Of a DNA stretch of 64,000 nt, positions 17,625 through 28,547 are shown piece by piece. Below the pieces are notes generated by a model. That model had not been told where the DNA came from, ran no database searches, and was given only the letters and a program-made list of their open reading frames with translations. Location of the stretch: the NCBI GenBank assembly GCA_019752925.1, contig JAIELP010000008.1, forward strand, positions 37,223-101,222. Reading direction: 5' to 3'. This DNA is from a bacterium. GTDB taxonomy: Bacteria; Bdellovibrionota; Bdellovibrionia; Bdellovibrionales; Bdellovibrionaceae. Numbering within the stretch: position 1 is the first letter of the stretch; every line of letters starts with the position of its first letter. The position numbers were made by a program, and so were the translations under genes.

Positions 17625-18014
17625 TTAAGGCGATTCAAAAACACTATTATCGTAATAGTATTTAGGTTCGATCATGACCTCCAGATAGCAATTTTCGAGC
17701 CTTTGCACACCTATAGATTTATCTTCAGATTGATTATCAGGTTCTGGATTAAATAACATCAATTCAGAAGTCATTTGATTATTTGTGCACAAAAGATCTT
17801 TAAATGCAAAATGCATCACAGGTGCGTAACCTGAAAAAACATCTTCTAATAAGAAGGCGCCATCTTTGACTAACGAATCTGCTCCATCTAAAGGGATTTC
17901 GGTATTTAATATATACTTGCTTCCCAATTCCAAGTCTCTCCAGATTAAAACTTCTGACTGAGCTGTATGAGTCAAAACTGTGCTGCTGACCAAAGCCAAT
18001 ATTAACGATTTCAT
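17625..18014 (-). CDS. Small exported protein of unknown function
   Basis: A 129-residue protein with signal peptide MKSLILALVSSTVLTHTAQS. The mature part is acidic with two cysteines. AGAGG five bases before the ATG supports the start. It converges on the cyclase gene with no gap and diverges from the PilZ-like gene, with only 18 bp between start codons. No domain is recognised and no function is proposed. Confidence 0.7.
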   Translation of the reverse strand: MKSLILALVSSTVLTHTAQSEVLIWRDLELGSKYILNTEIPLDGADSLVKDGAFLLEDVFSGYAPVMHFAFKDLLCTNNQMTSELMLFNPEPDNQSEDKSIGVQRLENCYLEVMIEPKYYYDNSVFESP

Positions 18015-18022
18015 AAATACCT

Positions 18023-18041
18023 CTGTATCAAAATGATACAG
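18023..18041. promoter_or_regulatory. Palindrome in an 18-bp divergent intergenic gap
   Basis: CTGTATC and GATACAG, seven-base perfect arms around AAAAT, are centred on the ATG of the PilZ-like gene and lie next to the ribosome-binding site of the divergent exported protein. It could be a shared operator or a hairpin masking the PilZ-like start. Chance occurrence is possible at this arm length. Confidence 0.35.
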
Positions 18042-18893
18042 CTTTTAAAAACTTACGTCACTGCTGACAAAGTGTTTCATTTCGCTCATTTTTATGCCGA
18101 TGATTTATCTATGAGCAATGATTTTTGGATTTTATATGACCCTCGAAATAAAACGCAAACGGAACAACTTTCTACCGAACAGGCACAGTTTTCTTTAATG
18201 AAAATGAAAACCAAGGAAATCAATAACTTCCTAATTTTCAAAAGTAACTGGGACAAATGGCAGAAATTACGTGATTTCTTAACTTCGGATAACAGTCCAT
18301 TTATGAGTACTTTTTTCGGTAAATCAAGTAGCTCAGAAGAAGTTGATACACCAAGCTCACTCGCAATGAAACCTGTTGATAAAGAAACTGAAAAAAAGAT
18401 TCAGGCTTCATTTTCTAATGTAACACTAGAAGAGGTCGATATTAGCAAGATGTCTTCCGGTGGCCAGCAACAATTTGACGGAGATCAACTTAATACTGAA
18501 TCTGATGTTAAATCTACAGTTAGTTTTAAAGGTCTTGATAGTAAAACCGCTTTCAGCAAATCCAACTCTCCGGAAGATAAATTTAAAATCGAACTTTTAC
18601 TGATCCACCCTAAGGGCGCAATGTTCAGAACAATTGCGCGCGATATTTCACTCAGCGGAACATTTGCTGATAAAATTGTGCCGGACGAATTCCACCACAC
18701 AGTTTTTGATCTTGTTATCATCAACAACTTCATTCCCGATGCTCAATATAAAAGACTTAACTTAAAAGCGAAAGTGCAGATCACTGACTCTGCGGTGTAT
18801 CTTCAATATAGCGGAATGACTGAACCTCAGAAGCAAAACTTACGCTCTATTCTTGAGTACTACGTTAGATCTCTTAAAAAACTCAGTGCTTAA
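18033..18893 (+). CDS. PilZ-like domain protein, degenerate
   Basis: A 286-residue soluble protein. The C-terminal 100 residues resemble a PilZ domain: IARDISLSGTF near residues 197-207 matches the DxSxxG part of the cyclic-di-GMP site, followed by beta strands and a C-terminal helix. The upstream RxxxR that completes the site is not visible, so binding of cyclic-di-GMP is doubtful. The N-terminal 80 residues (WILYDP...FLIFKSNWDKWQKL) resemble GYF_2-type adaptors seen in front of PilZ domains. The middle is Ser-rich and probably unstructured. Likely a signalling adaptor. Confidence 0.6.
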   Translation: MIQLLKTYVTADKVFHFAHFYADDLSMSNDFWILYDPRNKTQTEQLSTEQAQFSLMKMKTKEINNFLIFKSNWDKWQKLRDFLTSDNSPFMSTFFGKSSSSEEVDTPSSLAMKPVDKETEKKIQASFSNVTLEEVDISKMSSGGQQQFDGDQLNTESDVKSTVSFKGLDSKTAFSKSNSPEDKFKIELLLIHPKGAMFRTIARDISLSGTFADKIVPDEFHHTVFDLVIINNFIPDAQYKRLNLKAKVQITDSAVYLQYSGMTEPQKQNLRSILEYYVRSLKKLSA

Positions 18894-20240
18894 TTAAAAT
18901 CCGAAAGATTTTGTATACTGGATTCCGGCCGTAAAGTCGGAATATTTATTTAAATCTGTATTTGAGCTGTTATTTGTATAACCAGCTACAAAACCTAAAG
19001 TGGAACGATCAGCCACTTCTTTACTGATATTGTAAGACAAAGTAGCCTGATTATCTGTACGTGGCGATGCTTTATCTGCATAATTCATATATTGATACGC
19101 CAATCTTACTGAAGAAAAAGTACTCATCCAACTCGGCCAAGAATAACCAATTGCAGTTGTATATCTTTTGTAGCGGGTGTTAATCCCTTTCGTACTGCTG
19201 TAATCAGCACCCAAATCGTAAAAAATATTACGACTATCAGCTTGAGACGTATATTTTACAAAAGTTCCTAGAAAATCAAATCTAAGACCAGAAGCATCGT
19301 CACTATCGCTGGTGTAACCAAAGGATTTATCAACTGATAAGGTTACATTGTATTTAACAGCATAATCGTTGGAAATCGGCGAAAACACCTGCCCTTTAAC
19401 ATAAAAAGACGTCAGCGAAAGCTCACGCGTTGTGCTGTTAATGGGTAAATAAACCGAGTACGCATTTAATGAAAAATCGAACTTATTTGATAAAGCTTCC
19501 TCTTCAAAATAAAAACGAATAGGTGCTGAAAGTAAAAACTGTAATGCATCTGTAGACTGAAGCACACTATTTGATTTAAATTTACTATCCAATGTGTAGT
19601 TATCTAAAATAGCAAAACTCGGCTCAAAAATAAAATTATATCGGTCTACGACTTTGTGAGAAATCGATGCTCCATAACCTAACACATGACCGTTTAAATT
19701 ATCTGTAAATGAATCTGGCGAAAGATTCACAACATTCGTATCAAATGTATATCCAAGTAAAAAACTTAAATTGGTTTTTTTATTATTTTCAAAGTAATTT
19801 TGATAACGTATAACTCTATCAATCAGCGCTTCAGTCAACATATCTTGCTTGCTGTCTGTTGATACGTCCATAGACAGCTCCAAACTTGTAAGAGCTTTTC
19901 CGTATTCTCTTTGGTAAAACTGAATCAAACCCAGATTGTAGTAGGCCTTTGCTGTATCGGTAGCATTAGAACCTTTAATGTAAGTTTGCAGACTTTCAAT
20001 AGCTTCATCATACCTATTAAGTCGCGCCTGATTTAAACCATAGTAATAGTACCAGTTAATATACTGATTACGGCTACTCTTAATGCTTTCTAGCAATAAA
20101 AGTGATTCGTCATACTTTTGATTATTATAATGCTCGATACTTTCGTTGGTAACTTTTTCAAGACTTTGCTTATCCACACCCGCCAGCGCAGAAAAGCCTA
20201 ATGCTTGAAAAATAAAAGCTACAACAAGTATGTTTCTCAT
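18894..20240 (-). CDS. TPR-containing outer-membrane beta-barrel protein
   Basis: Signal peptide (MRNILVVAFIFQALGFSALA), then TPR-like helical repeats over about residues 30-150 (YDESLLLLE, YDEAIESLQTYI, AYYNLGLIQFYQREYGKALT), then about 290 residues of alternating aromatic beta strands ending in FGF, as outer-membrane barrels end in Phe. It probably sits in the outer membrane with the TPRs in the periplasm. The ATG at 20240 is chosen over an upstream TTG (20252), which lies too close to AGGAG. It follows the FecR-like gene by 16 bp and is likely in one operon with it. Confidence 0.8.
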   Translation of the reverse strand: MRNILVVAFIFQALGFSALAGVDKQSLEKVTNESIEHYNNQKYDESLLLLESIKSSRNQYINWYYYYGLNQARLNRYDEAIESLQTYIKGSNATDTAKAYYNLGLIQFYQREYGKALTSLELSMDVSTDSKQDMLTEALIDRVIRYQNYFENNKKTNLSFLLGYTFDTNVVNLSPDSFTDNLNGHVLGYGASISHKVVDRYNFIFEPSFAILDNYTLDSKFKSNSVLQSTDALQFLLSAPIRFYFEEEALSNKFDFSLNAYSVYLPINSTTRELSLTSFYVKGQVFSPISNDYAVKYNVTLSVDKSFGYTSDSDDASGLRFDFLGTFVKYTSQADSRNIFYDLGADYSSTKGINTRYKRYTTAIGYSWPSWMSTFSSVRLAYQYMNYADKASPRTDNQATLSYNISKEVADRSTLGFVAGYTNNSSNTDLNKYSDFTAGIQYTKSFGF

Positions 20241-20256
20241 CAAATAAACCAAGCTC

Positions 20257-21051
20257 CTAATTAGGCTGAGTTATAATCTTAACTTTAGATTTTTCAAATT
20301 TTCTTGAAGCAGCATCATCTTTAATTTGATTGTTTTTATTTAGATCAACCAAGGGTTGAGTTCCAGGTGGCGGCTGTTTATCTGCTGGTCGTCCGGCTTG
20401 TGTTGGTGGAGCGCCTTCTTTCGAATCCGTCTGTTTTCCTTTAATGGCAGTATCAGTTTCAATTTGCTGAACTTCTTTTTCAGGTAATTTAACCGGAGGG
20501 GCTGCTGTGCTACCTTCTTGTGCCTGAGATTTTTCACCTTTATTAACCACTACTGGATCAGAAGCCGGTTTATCACCCGCAGCAATACTTTGAAATGAAA
20601 CCTGACCTCTTAACGTAATAACTTCGGTGACCTTAGTTGCTTTATTAAATGATGTAATAAACTGAGTCCCACGAACTCCGGCAACAGCTGTTGCAGTTCT
20701 TACTTCAAACTTACTATTTTTATTGTCGTATTTTTCTTCAACGTTATTACGGATTTTCCCTTCAATTAAGTTTAATTGAACGTTCTTATCAGTTTTTGTA
20801 TTAGAATATTTTGTGATTTTAAAAGTTGTATCCGGCGATACATTAATAATATTACGGTCTTCCATTGCTATTTTAGCACGAGACTCTTTTTCAGTAATAA
20901 CAGTGTCACCTTCTTGAACTTTGGTGCCGACTTTAGCTATTACAGAGCCTTTTGGGTTTTCAACTCTAACTTTGCCTTTAACAACCATGAATGTTCCGTC
21001 AATAGCAAACACACACTGAGCAAATAACATAATAACTAAAATTGTTTTCAT
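20257..21051 (-). CDS. Periplasmic FecR-domain protein
   Basis: A 264-residue protein with signal peptide MKTILVIMLFAQCVFA followed directly by a FecR domain (about residues 20-150: GKVRVENPKGS, GDTVITEKESRAKI, AVAGVRGTQF). It lacks the cytoplasmic anti-sigma segment and membrane helix of FecR proper, so it is not a sigma-factor regulator of the iron-citrate type. The C-terminal third is Pro/Lys/Gln-rich and disordered. It is co-transcribed with the TPR/barrel gene. FecR-only proteins often neighbour CHASE2 cyclases, and one lies 3 kb away here. Confidence 0.85.
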   Translation of the reverse strand: MKTILVIMLFAQCVFAIDGTFMVVKGKVRVENPKGSVIAKVGTKVQEGDTVITEKESRAKIAMEDRNIINVSPDTTFKITKYSNTKTDKNVQLNLIEGKIRNNVEEKYDNKNSKFEVRTATAVAGVRGTQFITSFNKATKVTEVITLRGQVSFQSIAAGDKPASDPVVVNKGEKSQAQEGSTAAPPVKLPEKEVQQIETDTAIKGKQTDSKEGAPPTQAGRPADKQPPPGTQPLVDLNKNNQIKDDAASRKFEKSKVKIITQPN

Positions 21052-21126
21052 TTTACACCCTTACGAATAATACTTATATCCTCTGATTTTCGAAAAAAAT
21101 TAGCAAGGAATAAACACTGTTATCTG

Positions 21127-21654
21127 TCAGGGCTTAGGTCTAGAGCTTTCTGATCTTTTAACTAAATACTCTCCATAAAGCGCCAGCAGCACCCCGCCAA
21201 CTATGAACATATCGGCTACGTTAAAAACACCGGTTCTTAAGGGGCCCCAAATTTCCATTAGCATGAAATCTATAACGTGACCGTCTTCATGAAAAACCCG
21301 ATCCCAGAGGTTGCCAAATCCACCTGCTAAAATAAAAGTATATGCATATAAATTAATTTTATAGTTTTCTTTTTTAAGTAAATACCACAACATACCACCC
21401 AAACCTAAAAATACGATTAAGGCAAAGATAACAAATCGAACTTCACGAGTCCATGCCCCGCCTAAACCTAAAAAAGCACCAGGATTTTCAGCATAAACTA
21501 GCTGAAACAATCCATTAAGATAAACTGTGGGGTTCTGTCCCATTAAATTTTTAACTGCCCAAAATTTAGTTGCTTGATCAAGGCCAAAGATTAAAAATAA
21601 AAATGTGAAAATAACCCATAATTTATATTTTAAACTCATCTCAGCGTTTTGCAT
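21127..21654 (-). CDS. lspA: Lipoprotein signal peptidase II
   Basis: Cleaves prolipoproteins ahead of the lipidated Cys in the inner membrane; the many lipoproteins in this window would be substrates. The family blocks are present: DQATKFWA, ENPGAFLGL, GGFGNLWDR and FNVADMF; the Asp residues of VIDFM and NVADMF form the catalytic pair. Four membrane helices are visible and the length of 175 is slightly above the usual 160-170. A start five codons later (ATG at 21639) is possible. Its 5' end overlaps the divergent outer-membrane gene. Confidence 0.95.
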   Translation of the reverse strand: MQNAEMSLKYKLWVIFTFLFLIFGLDQATKFWAVKNLMGQNPTVYLNGLFQLVYAENPGAFLGLGGAWTREVRFVIFALIVFLGLGGMLWYLLKKENYKINLYAYTFILAGGFGNLWDRVFHEDGHVIDFMLMEIWGPLRTGVFNVADMFIVGGVLLALYGEYLVKRSESSRPKP

Positions 21655-22543
21655 TTCATTAGTCTTACGGATTAGTCACGGTCAAGCAACTGAAATATCT
21701 CCAATAATAGGCGTAGGACAAGAAAGTTTTAATTTTGAAATCAGCGAATTCGATCCCAGCAATAAAAGTAGCATCATCAAGTTTGAGCCTAATATCGCGG
21801 GTGTAACACGCTTAGGTGTAAATGCATATGGCTTCGGTATAGGTTACTCATTTCGTGGCACTGAAAAATCTAAAGACATTCGTAAAGGCAATACAAACTT
21901 TTCAGACTTACAACTGGGTTACCATAATAAAACCTGGGGCGTTGAGGGGTTCTACCAAATATACACCGGCTTTTATACTTCAAACACAGTTGATATCCAG
22001 AGTTTTCCTAACTTAACATTTAAGCACTATGCACTGACCGGCCGATATTCTCTGCAAGATAGTGATTTTTCGGTAGGTGCTATCGTGGATCAGGCTGATG
22101 ATATTAAGGGTGATGCTGGAAAACTCTACTTAGTAGGCGGTATTCGAGAGCACTTGATGGAAACAGATGATTCGCTCCTGAAACAGGAAAACGCCGGATT
22201 AAATACCGAACTCGAAAACCTACGAAAACTCAAAGCATTATCTTTAAATTTAGGACTCGGGTATGGACATTATTGGCGTTATTCAAATAATTTCTTTACA
22301 GGACTGCTTATCGACCTGTTAACAACTTACGCAAACTATGACTTTGAAAGCACCACAGGCAAAAGATCAGACAGTGATTACACTCTTAGCTATAATTTTA
22401 AATTAGCAGGAGGTTATATCGAAAGCCACTACCGCTTCGGCTTGAGCCTCAACGGAGACGTCACCACTCTAAAAACAACAGGCCGTGGTTTTTTAAAACC
22501 CACAGCCTCGCGTGTTATTATTTATCTCAGATACGTATTTTAA
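21605..22543 (+). CDS. DUF4421-like outer-membrane beta-barrel protein
   Basis: About 312 residues, with a likely signal peptide (KLISAFCISLVLRISHGQA) and a beta-rich barrel ending in YLRYVF. The block GFGIGYSFRGTE and the general layout recall DUF4421 proteins, but this is a tentative resemblance. The only start that preserves the signal peptide is GTG at 21605, inside lspA on the other strand, giving a 50-bp head-to-head overlap; no good ribosome-binding site is seen, so the start is uncertain. Its stop overlaps the fadJ stop by 4 bp. Confidence 0.65.
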   Translation: MKITHNLYFKLISAFCISLVLRISHGQATEISPIIGVGQESFNFEISEFDPSNKSSIIKFEPNIAGVTRLGVNAYGFGIGYSFRGTEKSKDIRKGNTNFSDLQLGYHNKTWGVEGFYQIYTGFYTSNTVDIQSFPNLTFKHYALTGRYSLQDSDFSVGAIVDQADDIKGDAGKLYLVGGIREHLMETDDSLLKQENAGLNTELENLRKLKALSLNLGLGYGHYWRYSNNFFTGLLIDLLTTYANYDFESTTGKRSDSDYTLSYNFKLAGGYIESHYRFGLSLNGDVTTLKTTGRGFLKPTASRVIIYLRYVF

Positions 22544-24693
22544 TTATAGAACTTGATGCTTTTATCAGCTCGTTCAATCAACTTAACAGAAGGCTTCAAG
22601 CGATTGGCTTTTCTTTCCTTCGAGTAATGGTCCAGCTGCTTTCTAACATAGTCAGCACCAACACTATCTGCGTATTTCGTTAAGCCACCGCGGAATGGCG
22701 GGAAACCAGTACCCATAATCATCGCTAGATCCACTTCATTCGGAGTATCTACAATTTTGTCAGCATCTAAAGCCAGAGTACATTCATTGATCATGGCAAA
22801 AACACCACGCTCAATACACTCTTGATCGGTATAAGGATTCGTCGGCGAACTAATTCCTAACTCAGCATAAATAGACTGATCAAACTCACCTTTTCGACCA
22901 CTTGAATCATACTTATAGAATCCTAGATTAGTTTTTTGACCTAAACGGGATTTATTTTTTTCAAGTTTTTCCATTAAAGGCGGAATTTCAACACGGTCAG
23001 GAAAGGCTTTTTTGAAAATATTTAAAACCTTCACGCAAACATCCAAACCAACGCTATCCATTAATTCAAACGGACCCATCGGCATACCGAATTGTTTTAC
23101 GTAAGCTTTATCCACTTGCTCAACACTCATGCCTTCAGCTAATAAAAATGCAGCTTCAGCCATATACGGAAGTAACAAACGGTTTACTAAAAAGCCCGCA
23201 CCGTCTTTTACAACAACTGGCATTTTACCCATTTTCTTAGCTAACTCAAACACAGTCGCAATAGTTTCATCCGATGATTTTTCACCGCGGATAACTTCGA
23301 CTAAAGGCATTTTGTGAACCGGACTGAAGAAATGCATTCCCGCAAAGTACTCCGGACGCGGATGCCCTTTAGACATTTCAGTTACGCTTAATGAAGAAGT
23401 ATTAGTTACGATGATCGCATCGTCACGCATTTGCGCTGCGGTTTGACCAATTACTTTTTGCTTAATACCCATATCTTCAACGATAGCTTCAACCGTCACA
23501 TCGATATTTTTAAAACCTGAAAAATCTAAAGTGGTTGAAACCAAAGACATTTTCTGAGTGAACTGATAACTATCGATCACTTTTTTCTTAGCCAATTTAG
23601 CCCAAAGATCACGCGCATGCTTTAAAGCTTTAGCATTGGCATCGTAAGAAATATCTTTCACACGTACATCAATACCTTTATCAGCAGCAACATACGCAAT
23701 ACCTCCACCCATAGTTCCCGCACCCAGTACCCCAATGTGTTTAACCGGCTTAGCTTTAACACCCGAGCTTACACCCGTTTGCTTTTTAACCATTTCAGTT
23801 AAATAGAATACGTGAATTAAATTTTTAGAAATATCAGTAACTGCACACTCGCAGAAATGATCGAGCTCTATTTGAAGAGCCTTAGTGCGATCGCTCATGC
23901 CGTAGGTCTTACGAATCACTTCGAGTGCCGCAATTGGAGCCGGATAATGACCTTTAGTCGCTTTCAAAACGCCTTCTTTAGCTTTACTGAAAACAACGCC
24001 TTTAAGAGGACCTTCTAATAATTTATTAACAGCGCCGCGAGCCTGGAAAGTTTTACGACGTTTTTTTGCACCGTCAGCAATGATTTTTTCCATTTGAGTG
24101 GCAGCAAAAGATTCTAACAAATTAGGATGAACAACAAAATCGACTAAACCGATTTTAGCCGCCTTTTTAGAGTTTAATAATTTACCTGCTAAAATAACAT
24201 CTAAAGCGGCTTGTAAACCAACTACTCTTGGCAAACGAATACAGCCGCCGAAACCAGGTAAAATTCCCAATTGAGTTTCAGGCAAACCAATTCGAGTAGA
24301 AGAATCTTCTGTAGCAATACGGTAATCACAAGCTAAAATCAGCTCACAACCTCCGCCTGCACAGGCACCATTTACTAACGCCATAGTCGGCATAGGTAGA
24401 TCTTCAATTAAATTAAAGATACCTTGTCCTGAACTCACCGCATGAGAAACTTGTTCTTTAGTTTTTAATTCTTTAATCTCTTCGATGTCTGCACCCGCAA
24501 TAAATATCTTTGGCTTAGCCGATTTGAAAACTACCATCTTATAAGAAGAAGATTTCAGTTTTTCAATATGAGCCTTCAACTCCGTCATAACTGGAGTCGA
24601 AAGTTTGTTAACTTTTTCATTTGGTAAATCAAAAGTTAAAACTGCGATTTCATTTGATCCGATTTTTTGTGTTGATAAATTAATGGCTGACAT
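22540..24693 (-). CDS. fadJ: Multifunctional fatty-acid oxidation protein, alpha subunit (FadJ-like)
   Basis: Carries enoyl-CoA hydratase and 3-hydroxyacyl-CoA dehydrogenase activities of beta-oxidation. The N-terminal crotonase half has [10 protein letters not shown] and [13 protein letters not shown]; the dehydrogenase half has the Rossmann motif [13 protein letters not shown] (near residue 310), [13 protein letters not shown] and the helical C-terminal domains. At 717 residues the length matches FadJ/FadB. It follows fadI by 5 bp, giving the fadI-fadJ order of the trifunctional complex. Confidence 0.93.
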   Translation of the reverse strand: MSAINLSTQKIGSNEIAVLTFDLPNEKVNKLSTPVMTELKAHIEKLKSSSYKMVVFKSAKPKIFIAGADIEEIKELKTKEQVSHAVSSGQGIFNLIEDLPMPTMALVNGACAGGGCELILACDYRIATEDSSTRIGLPETQLGILPGFGGCIRLPRVVGLQAALDVILAGKLLNSKKAAKIGLVDFVVHPNLLESFAATQMEKIIADGAKKRRKTFQARGAVNKLLEGPLKGVVFSKAKEGVLKATKGHYPAPIAALEVIRKTYGMSDRTKALQIELDHFCECAVTDISKNLIHVFYLTEMVKKQTGVSSGVKAKPVKHIGVLGAGTMGGGIAYVAADKGIDVRVKDISYDANAKALKHARDLWAKLAKKKVIDSYQFTQKMSLVSTTLDFSGFKNIDVTVEAIVEDMGIKQKVIGQTAAQMRDDAIIVTNTSSLSVTEMSKGHPRPEYFAGMHFFSPVHKMPLVEVIRGEKSSDETIATVFELAKKMGKMPVVVKDGAGFLVNRLLLPYMAEAAFLLAEGMSVEQVDKAYVKQFGMPMGPFELMDSVGLDVCVKVLNIFKKAFPDRVEIPPLMEKLEKNKSRLGQKTNLGFYKYDSSGRKGEFDQSIYAELGISSPTNPYTDQECIERGVFAMINECTLALDADKIVDTPNEVDLAMIMGTGFPPFRGGLTKYADSVGADYVRKQLDHYSKERKANRLKPSVKLIERADKSIKFYN

Positions 24694-24698
24694 CTGAA

Positions 24699-26051
24699 CT
24701 ACCCTTCGTTCTCAATAATAATAGATCCACCTTGGCCGCCACCGATACAAAGAGTAGCTAAACCAAACTCCGTATTTCTGCGCTTCATTTCTTTCATCAA
24801 AGTTAATACTAAACGTGTTCCTGTTGCGCCAACCGGATGGCCTAATGCAATCGCACCACCGTTAACATTTAAAATATCTGAGCGCAGCTCACCGATTTTG
24901 CCAGGTAAGCCGATTTTTTTACCGAACTCATCTGAATCAAATGCTTTTTGGTTGGCCATTACTTGAGCCGCGAAAGCTTCATTTAACTCAACTAAACCGA
25001 TATCTTTCATAGATAAACCAGCACGTTTAAGAGCAATTGGAGTAGAATAGGCCGGACCCATTCCCATTCTTTCAGGCTCTAATCCTGCGAATGCATAGCC
25101 GCGAATACGCATTAATGGTTTGTAACCAAGTGATTCTGCTTTTTCACGGGACATCATCAACAACACAGCAGCGCCATCTGTAATCGGGCATGAGTTACCT
25201 GCAGTGATCGATCCAGTATTTTTATCAAAGAAAGGCTTTAATTTTGTCAAAGCTTCAATCGTTTGATTATCACGGGGACCGATATCTTCGGTTAAAGTTT
25301 CTTTATAATCCGGCGGCAAATAAAATGGAGTCATCTCTTCAGCTAATTTTGCTTTAGCCGCTACTGCCTTTTGATGTGAACGCAATGCAAATTCATCTTG
25401 CTCTTTACGGCCAATACCAAATTCTTTTGCAATTACTTCAGCGGTCATTCCCATATTAATACCGACAAAAGGATCTGTTAAACCTTCCGCTAAAGTAATT
25501 ACAGGTTTGTATTTTGTTTTTACTAAAGGCGGAGTGGTCACCATTTCTTTAATTTGCGAAAGATCGGCTTTGAACCAATCCCATAAAGCCGAAATTCTTG
25601 CGCCCGCAGTTTTTGCAGAACCAAGTCTTTCAATAATACTGGTAATTGACTGCGGCATTAACAAAGGCATTTGCGACATATTTTCAGTACCGCCGGCCAC
25701 AACCATTTCCATTGTTCCGGATTTAATTCTTTCATAACCCGTCGTAATACTTTCAAGTGCGGATGCGCAATTACGGTGAACCGTTACTGCAGAAGTTTTA
25801 ATTGGAAAACCTGCGTTTAAAGCCACAACACGTGAGATATTTACAGCGTCTGAAGGCGAGCCGGTATTACCCATGATCACTTCATCAACCAGATCTACAT
25901 TTAAATTGGTGCGCGCAATTAATTCTTTAAGCGCAGCTTGTCCTAATTGAGCAGCATGAACTGTTTTAAGTTTTGTCCCCGATTTTGCAAATGGAGTACG
26001 CACTCCTTCAACAATAACAACATCGCGCGGACTTTTAGGCATCGAACTCAT
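24699..26051 (-). CDS. fadI: 3-ketoacyl-CoA thiolase (FadI-like)
   Basis: Cleaves 3-ketoacyl-CoA to acetyl-CoA and a shortened acyl-CoA, partner of FadJ. Thiolase signatures are intact: nucleophilic Cys in [11 protein letters not shown], His in [12 protein letters not shown] and Cys in [13 protein letters not shown] start 36 bases upstream (26087) is open, but GAGGAG five bases before the ATG at 26051 marks that codon, giving 450 residues, close to FadI. The 114-bp gap to maeB carries divergent promoters, though no clear operator is seen. Confidence 0.93.
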   Translation of the reverse strand: MSSMPKSPRDVVIVEGVRTPFAKSGTKLKTVHAAQLGQAALKELIARTNLNVDLVDEVIMGNTGSPSDAVNISRVVALNAGFPIKTSAVTVHRNCASALESITTGYERIKSGTMEMVVAGGTENMSQMPLLMPQSITSIIERLGSAKTAGARISALWDWFKADLSQIKEMVTTPPLVKTKYKPVITLAEGLTDPFVGINMGMTAEVIAKEFGIGRKEQDEFALRSHQKAVAAKAKLAEEMTPFYLPPDYKETLTEDIGPRDNQTIEALTKLKPFFDKNTGSITAGNSCPITDGAAVLLMMSREKAESLGYKPLMRIRGYAFAGLEPERMGMGPAYSTPIALKRAGLSMKDIGLVELNEAFAAQVMANQKAFDSDEFGKKIGLPGKIGELRSDILNVNGGAIALGHPVGATGTRLVLTLMKEMKRRNTEFGLATLCIGGGQGGSIIIENEG

Positions 26052-26201
26052 AAGAACTCCTCTGATTTTGGTACTTGAGCTATCCATTTAACCCCGAAAA
26101 GAGTCTACTGGCAATTGACGCCTACTAGCAAGTTAGGCCCTATGTCTAATATTTGAAATTGTGCTTTTTTGAACTCAGACTTAGAATAAACGCTCTACAA
26201 A

Positions 26202-28547
26202 ATGAGGTTAAGTTTGGGAACTATTACTGACAAATCCACTGAAAAGACCACTGCTGAAAACATTGCTTTCGAAAAAGAAGCACTCGAGTTTCACCAGAAA
26301 GGCCGCCCTGGTAAAATCGAAGTTATTTCTACTAAAGACTGTAATACTGAAAAAGCACTTTCACTGGCCTATTCTCCGGGCGTGGCAGCTCCCTGCAAAG
26401 CCATTGCAAAGAATCCTGAAAAAGTTTTTGATTATACAAGTAAAGGTAATCTTGTTGCCGTTATTTCTGATGGCACTGCAGTACTAGGCTTAGGCAATAT
26501 AGGACCTTTGGCCTCTAAACCCGTCATGGAAGGTAAAGGAATTTTGTTTAAGAACTTTGCCGGTATAGATGTATTCGATATTGAAATCAAATCTTCATCA
26601 CCTCAGGAGTTCATCAATGCGGTTCGCACTCTTGAACCAACATTTGGCGGAATTAATTTAGAAGATATTAAGGCCCCTGAATGTTTTGAAATCGAAGAAA
26701 CTTTAAAAAAAGAAATGAACATTCCGGTATTCCATGATGACCAGCACGGAACGGCTATCGTAAGTGGCGCAGCACTTTTAAATGCTACTCACATTGTGGG
26801 TAAAAAACTAGAAGATATTAAATTAGTAGTTAACGGCGCTGGCGCATCAGCTATCGCATGTACAAAAATCTTTGTAAGCCTTGGTGTAAAAAAAGAAAAT
26901 GTTTTAATGTGTGACTCTTCTGGAGTTATCTACAAAGGCCGCACTAGCGGCATGAACAAATACAAAGATGAATTTGCCAATTCAACAGAAAAACGCACAT
27001 TAACAGAAGCCCTTAATGGTGCCGATGTATTTGTAGGTTTATCGGTTGCTGGTGCTGTAACTGGCGAAATGATTAAGCTCATGAATAAAGATCCTATCAT
27101 TTTTGCCATGGCCAACCCTGATCCTGAAATTACTCCTGCACAGGCGCGCGCGGCCCGTCCGGATGCCATTGTAGCAACAGGTCGTTCAGATTACCCTAAT
27201 CAGGTTAATAATGTATTAGGATTCCCTTCAATTTTCAGAGGAGCACTTGATACTCGCGCCACTCAAATTAATGAAGAAATGAAATTAGCAGCCTGTCATT
27301 CTTTGGCAAAACTGGCTCGTTTAGACGTACCGGATACGGTTTCAGCTTCTTATGGCGGTCAAAAATTTAAATTCGGCAGAGAGTATTTAATTCCGAAACC
27401 ATTTGATACACGTGTATTGATGTGGGTAGCACCTGCTGTTGCAAAAGCCGCCATGGACTCTAAAGTTGCAACTAAGCCCATTACTGATTGGAATGTTTAC
27501 CGTGACAGATTAGAAGCCATTCAGGGGCCGCAAAAAGTTTTCGTTCGCGAAGCGGTTCATCGTGTACACGAAAATGCTGAGCGATTGGGTTACATTCCTA
27601 AAATTGTATTTCCGGAAGGAACAAGCTCGAAAATTTTAAAATCAATTCGCACTTGCATCGAAGAGAAAATCTGTAAGCCAATCGTGATTGGCTCACCAGA
27701 AAGAGTTCAGGAAAAAGCCAAAAAGCATGATATCGACTTAACAGGTATTGAAATTGTTTACCCATCTTCACATCCGAAGTTTAACGACTATGCACAGGAG
27801 CTTTACAAACGTCGTCAGCGCAAAGGTATTAATATCAAAGAAGCTGAAAGATTGATGCAAGATCCTAACTACTTTGCATCTATGATGATTGATCAAGGCG
27901 ATGCGGATGGAATGATTAACGGCGCCACAACAAACTATTCTGAAGCTGTGAAACCTATTTTACAAACTATTGGCTTAGCAAAAGATTCAGTTCCTGCAGG
28001 TTTAAATATTTTATTATCCGACAATAAACTTTTATTTTTTGCCGATACCACTGTTAACTTTGACCCCACAGCTGAACAATTGGCCTCAATCGCCATCCAA
28101 ACAGCTTCTGTGGCCGAATACTTCGGTCAAAAACCCCGAATTGCAATGCTGAGCTTTTCCAACTTTAGCGGTACAGGCACTACGCCGGCTAAAATGAAAA
28201 AGGCCGCTGAACTGGCAAAAGCTATGCGTCCGGATCTTCACATAGATGGCGATATGCAGGCCGATACAGCGGTTAACTCTGAAATCCAAAACCGTATCTT
28301 CCCGTTCTCGGGACTGGGTGGAGAAGCTAATATTCTAATTTTCCCTAATCTGGAAAGCGCGAATATTTCTTATAAATTGCTCCAACAGCTTGGAAAAGTA
28401 GAAGTTTTAGGTCCCTTCTTGCTTGGAGTAAGAAGAGCTGCTAACGTTTTACAAAGAACAACTACTGAAGAAACGATTTTTAGCTCGGTTGTTTTAACAG
28501 CACTTGAGTCGCAATTTATTACCGACTGGAGAAATAAAAAACATTGA
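26202..28547 (+). CDS. maeB: NADP-dependent malic enzyme with phosphotransacetylase-like domain
   Basis: Decarboxylates malate to pyruvate, giving NADPH. The 781-residue chain has an N-terminal malic domain (residues 30-180, [12 protein letters not shown] and [13 protein letters not shown]), an NAD(P)-binding domain ([11 protein letters not shown]) and a C-terminal PTA/PTB-like domain (about 450-775) that is regulatory rather than catalytic in this family. The length matches MaeB. A TTG at 26214 with AGG six bases ahead is an alternative start. Its stop overlaps the hflX start (TTGA). Confidence 0.94.
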   Translation: MRLSLGTITDKSTEKTTAENIAFEKEALEFHQKGRPGKIEVISTKDCNTEKALSLAYSPGVAAPCKAIAKNPEKVFDYTSKGNLVAVISDGTAVLGLGNIGPLASKPVMEGKGILFKNFAGIDVFDIEIKSSSPQEFINAVRTLEPTFGGINLEDIKAPECFEIEETLKKEMNIPVFHDDQHGTAIVSGAALLNATHIVGKKLEDIKLVVNGAGASAIACTKIFVSLGVKKENVLMCDSSGVIYKGRTSGMNKYKDEFANSTEKRTLTEALNGADVFVGLSVAGAVTGEMIKLMNKDPIIFAMANPDPEITPAQARAARPDAIVATGRSDYPNQVNNVLGFPSIFRGALDTRATQINEEMKLAACHSLAKLARLDVPDTVSASYGGQKFKFGREYLIPKPFDTRVLMWVAPAVAKAAMDSKVATKPITDWNVYRDRLEAIQGPQKVFVREAVHRVHENAERLGYIPKIVFPEGTSSKILKSIRTCIEEKICKPIVIGSPERVQEKAKKHDIDLTGIEIVYPSSHPKFNDYAQELYKRRQRKGINIKEAERLMQDPNYFASMMIDQGDADGMINGATTNYSEAVKPILQTIGLAKDSVPAGLNILLSDNKLLFFADTTVNFDPTAEQLASIAIQTASVAEYFGQKPRIAMLSFSNFSGTGTTPAKMKKAAELAKAMRPDLHIDGDMQADTAVNSEIQNRIFPFSGLGGEANILIFPNLESANISYKLLQQLGKVEVLGPFLLGVRRAANVLQRTTTEETIFSSVVLTALESQFITDWRNKKH

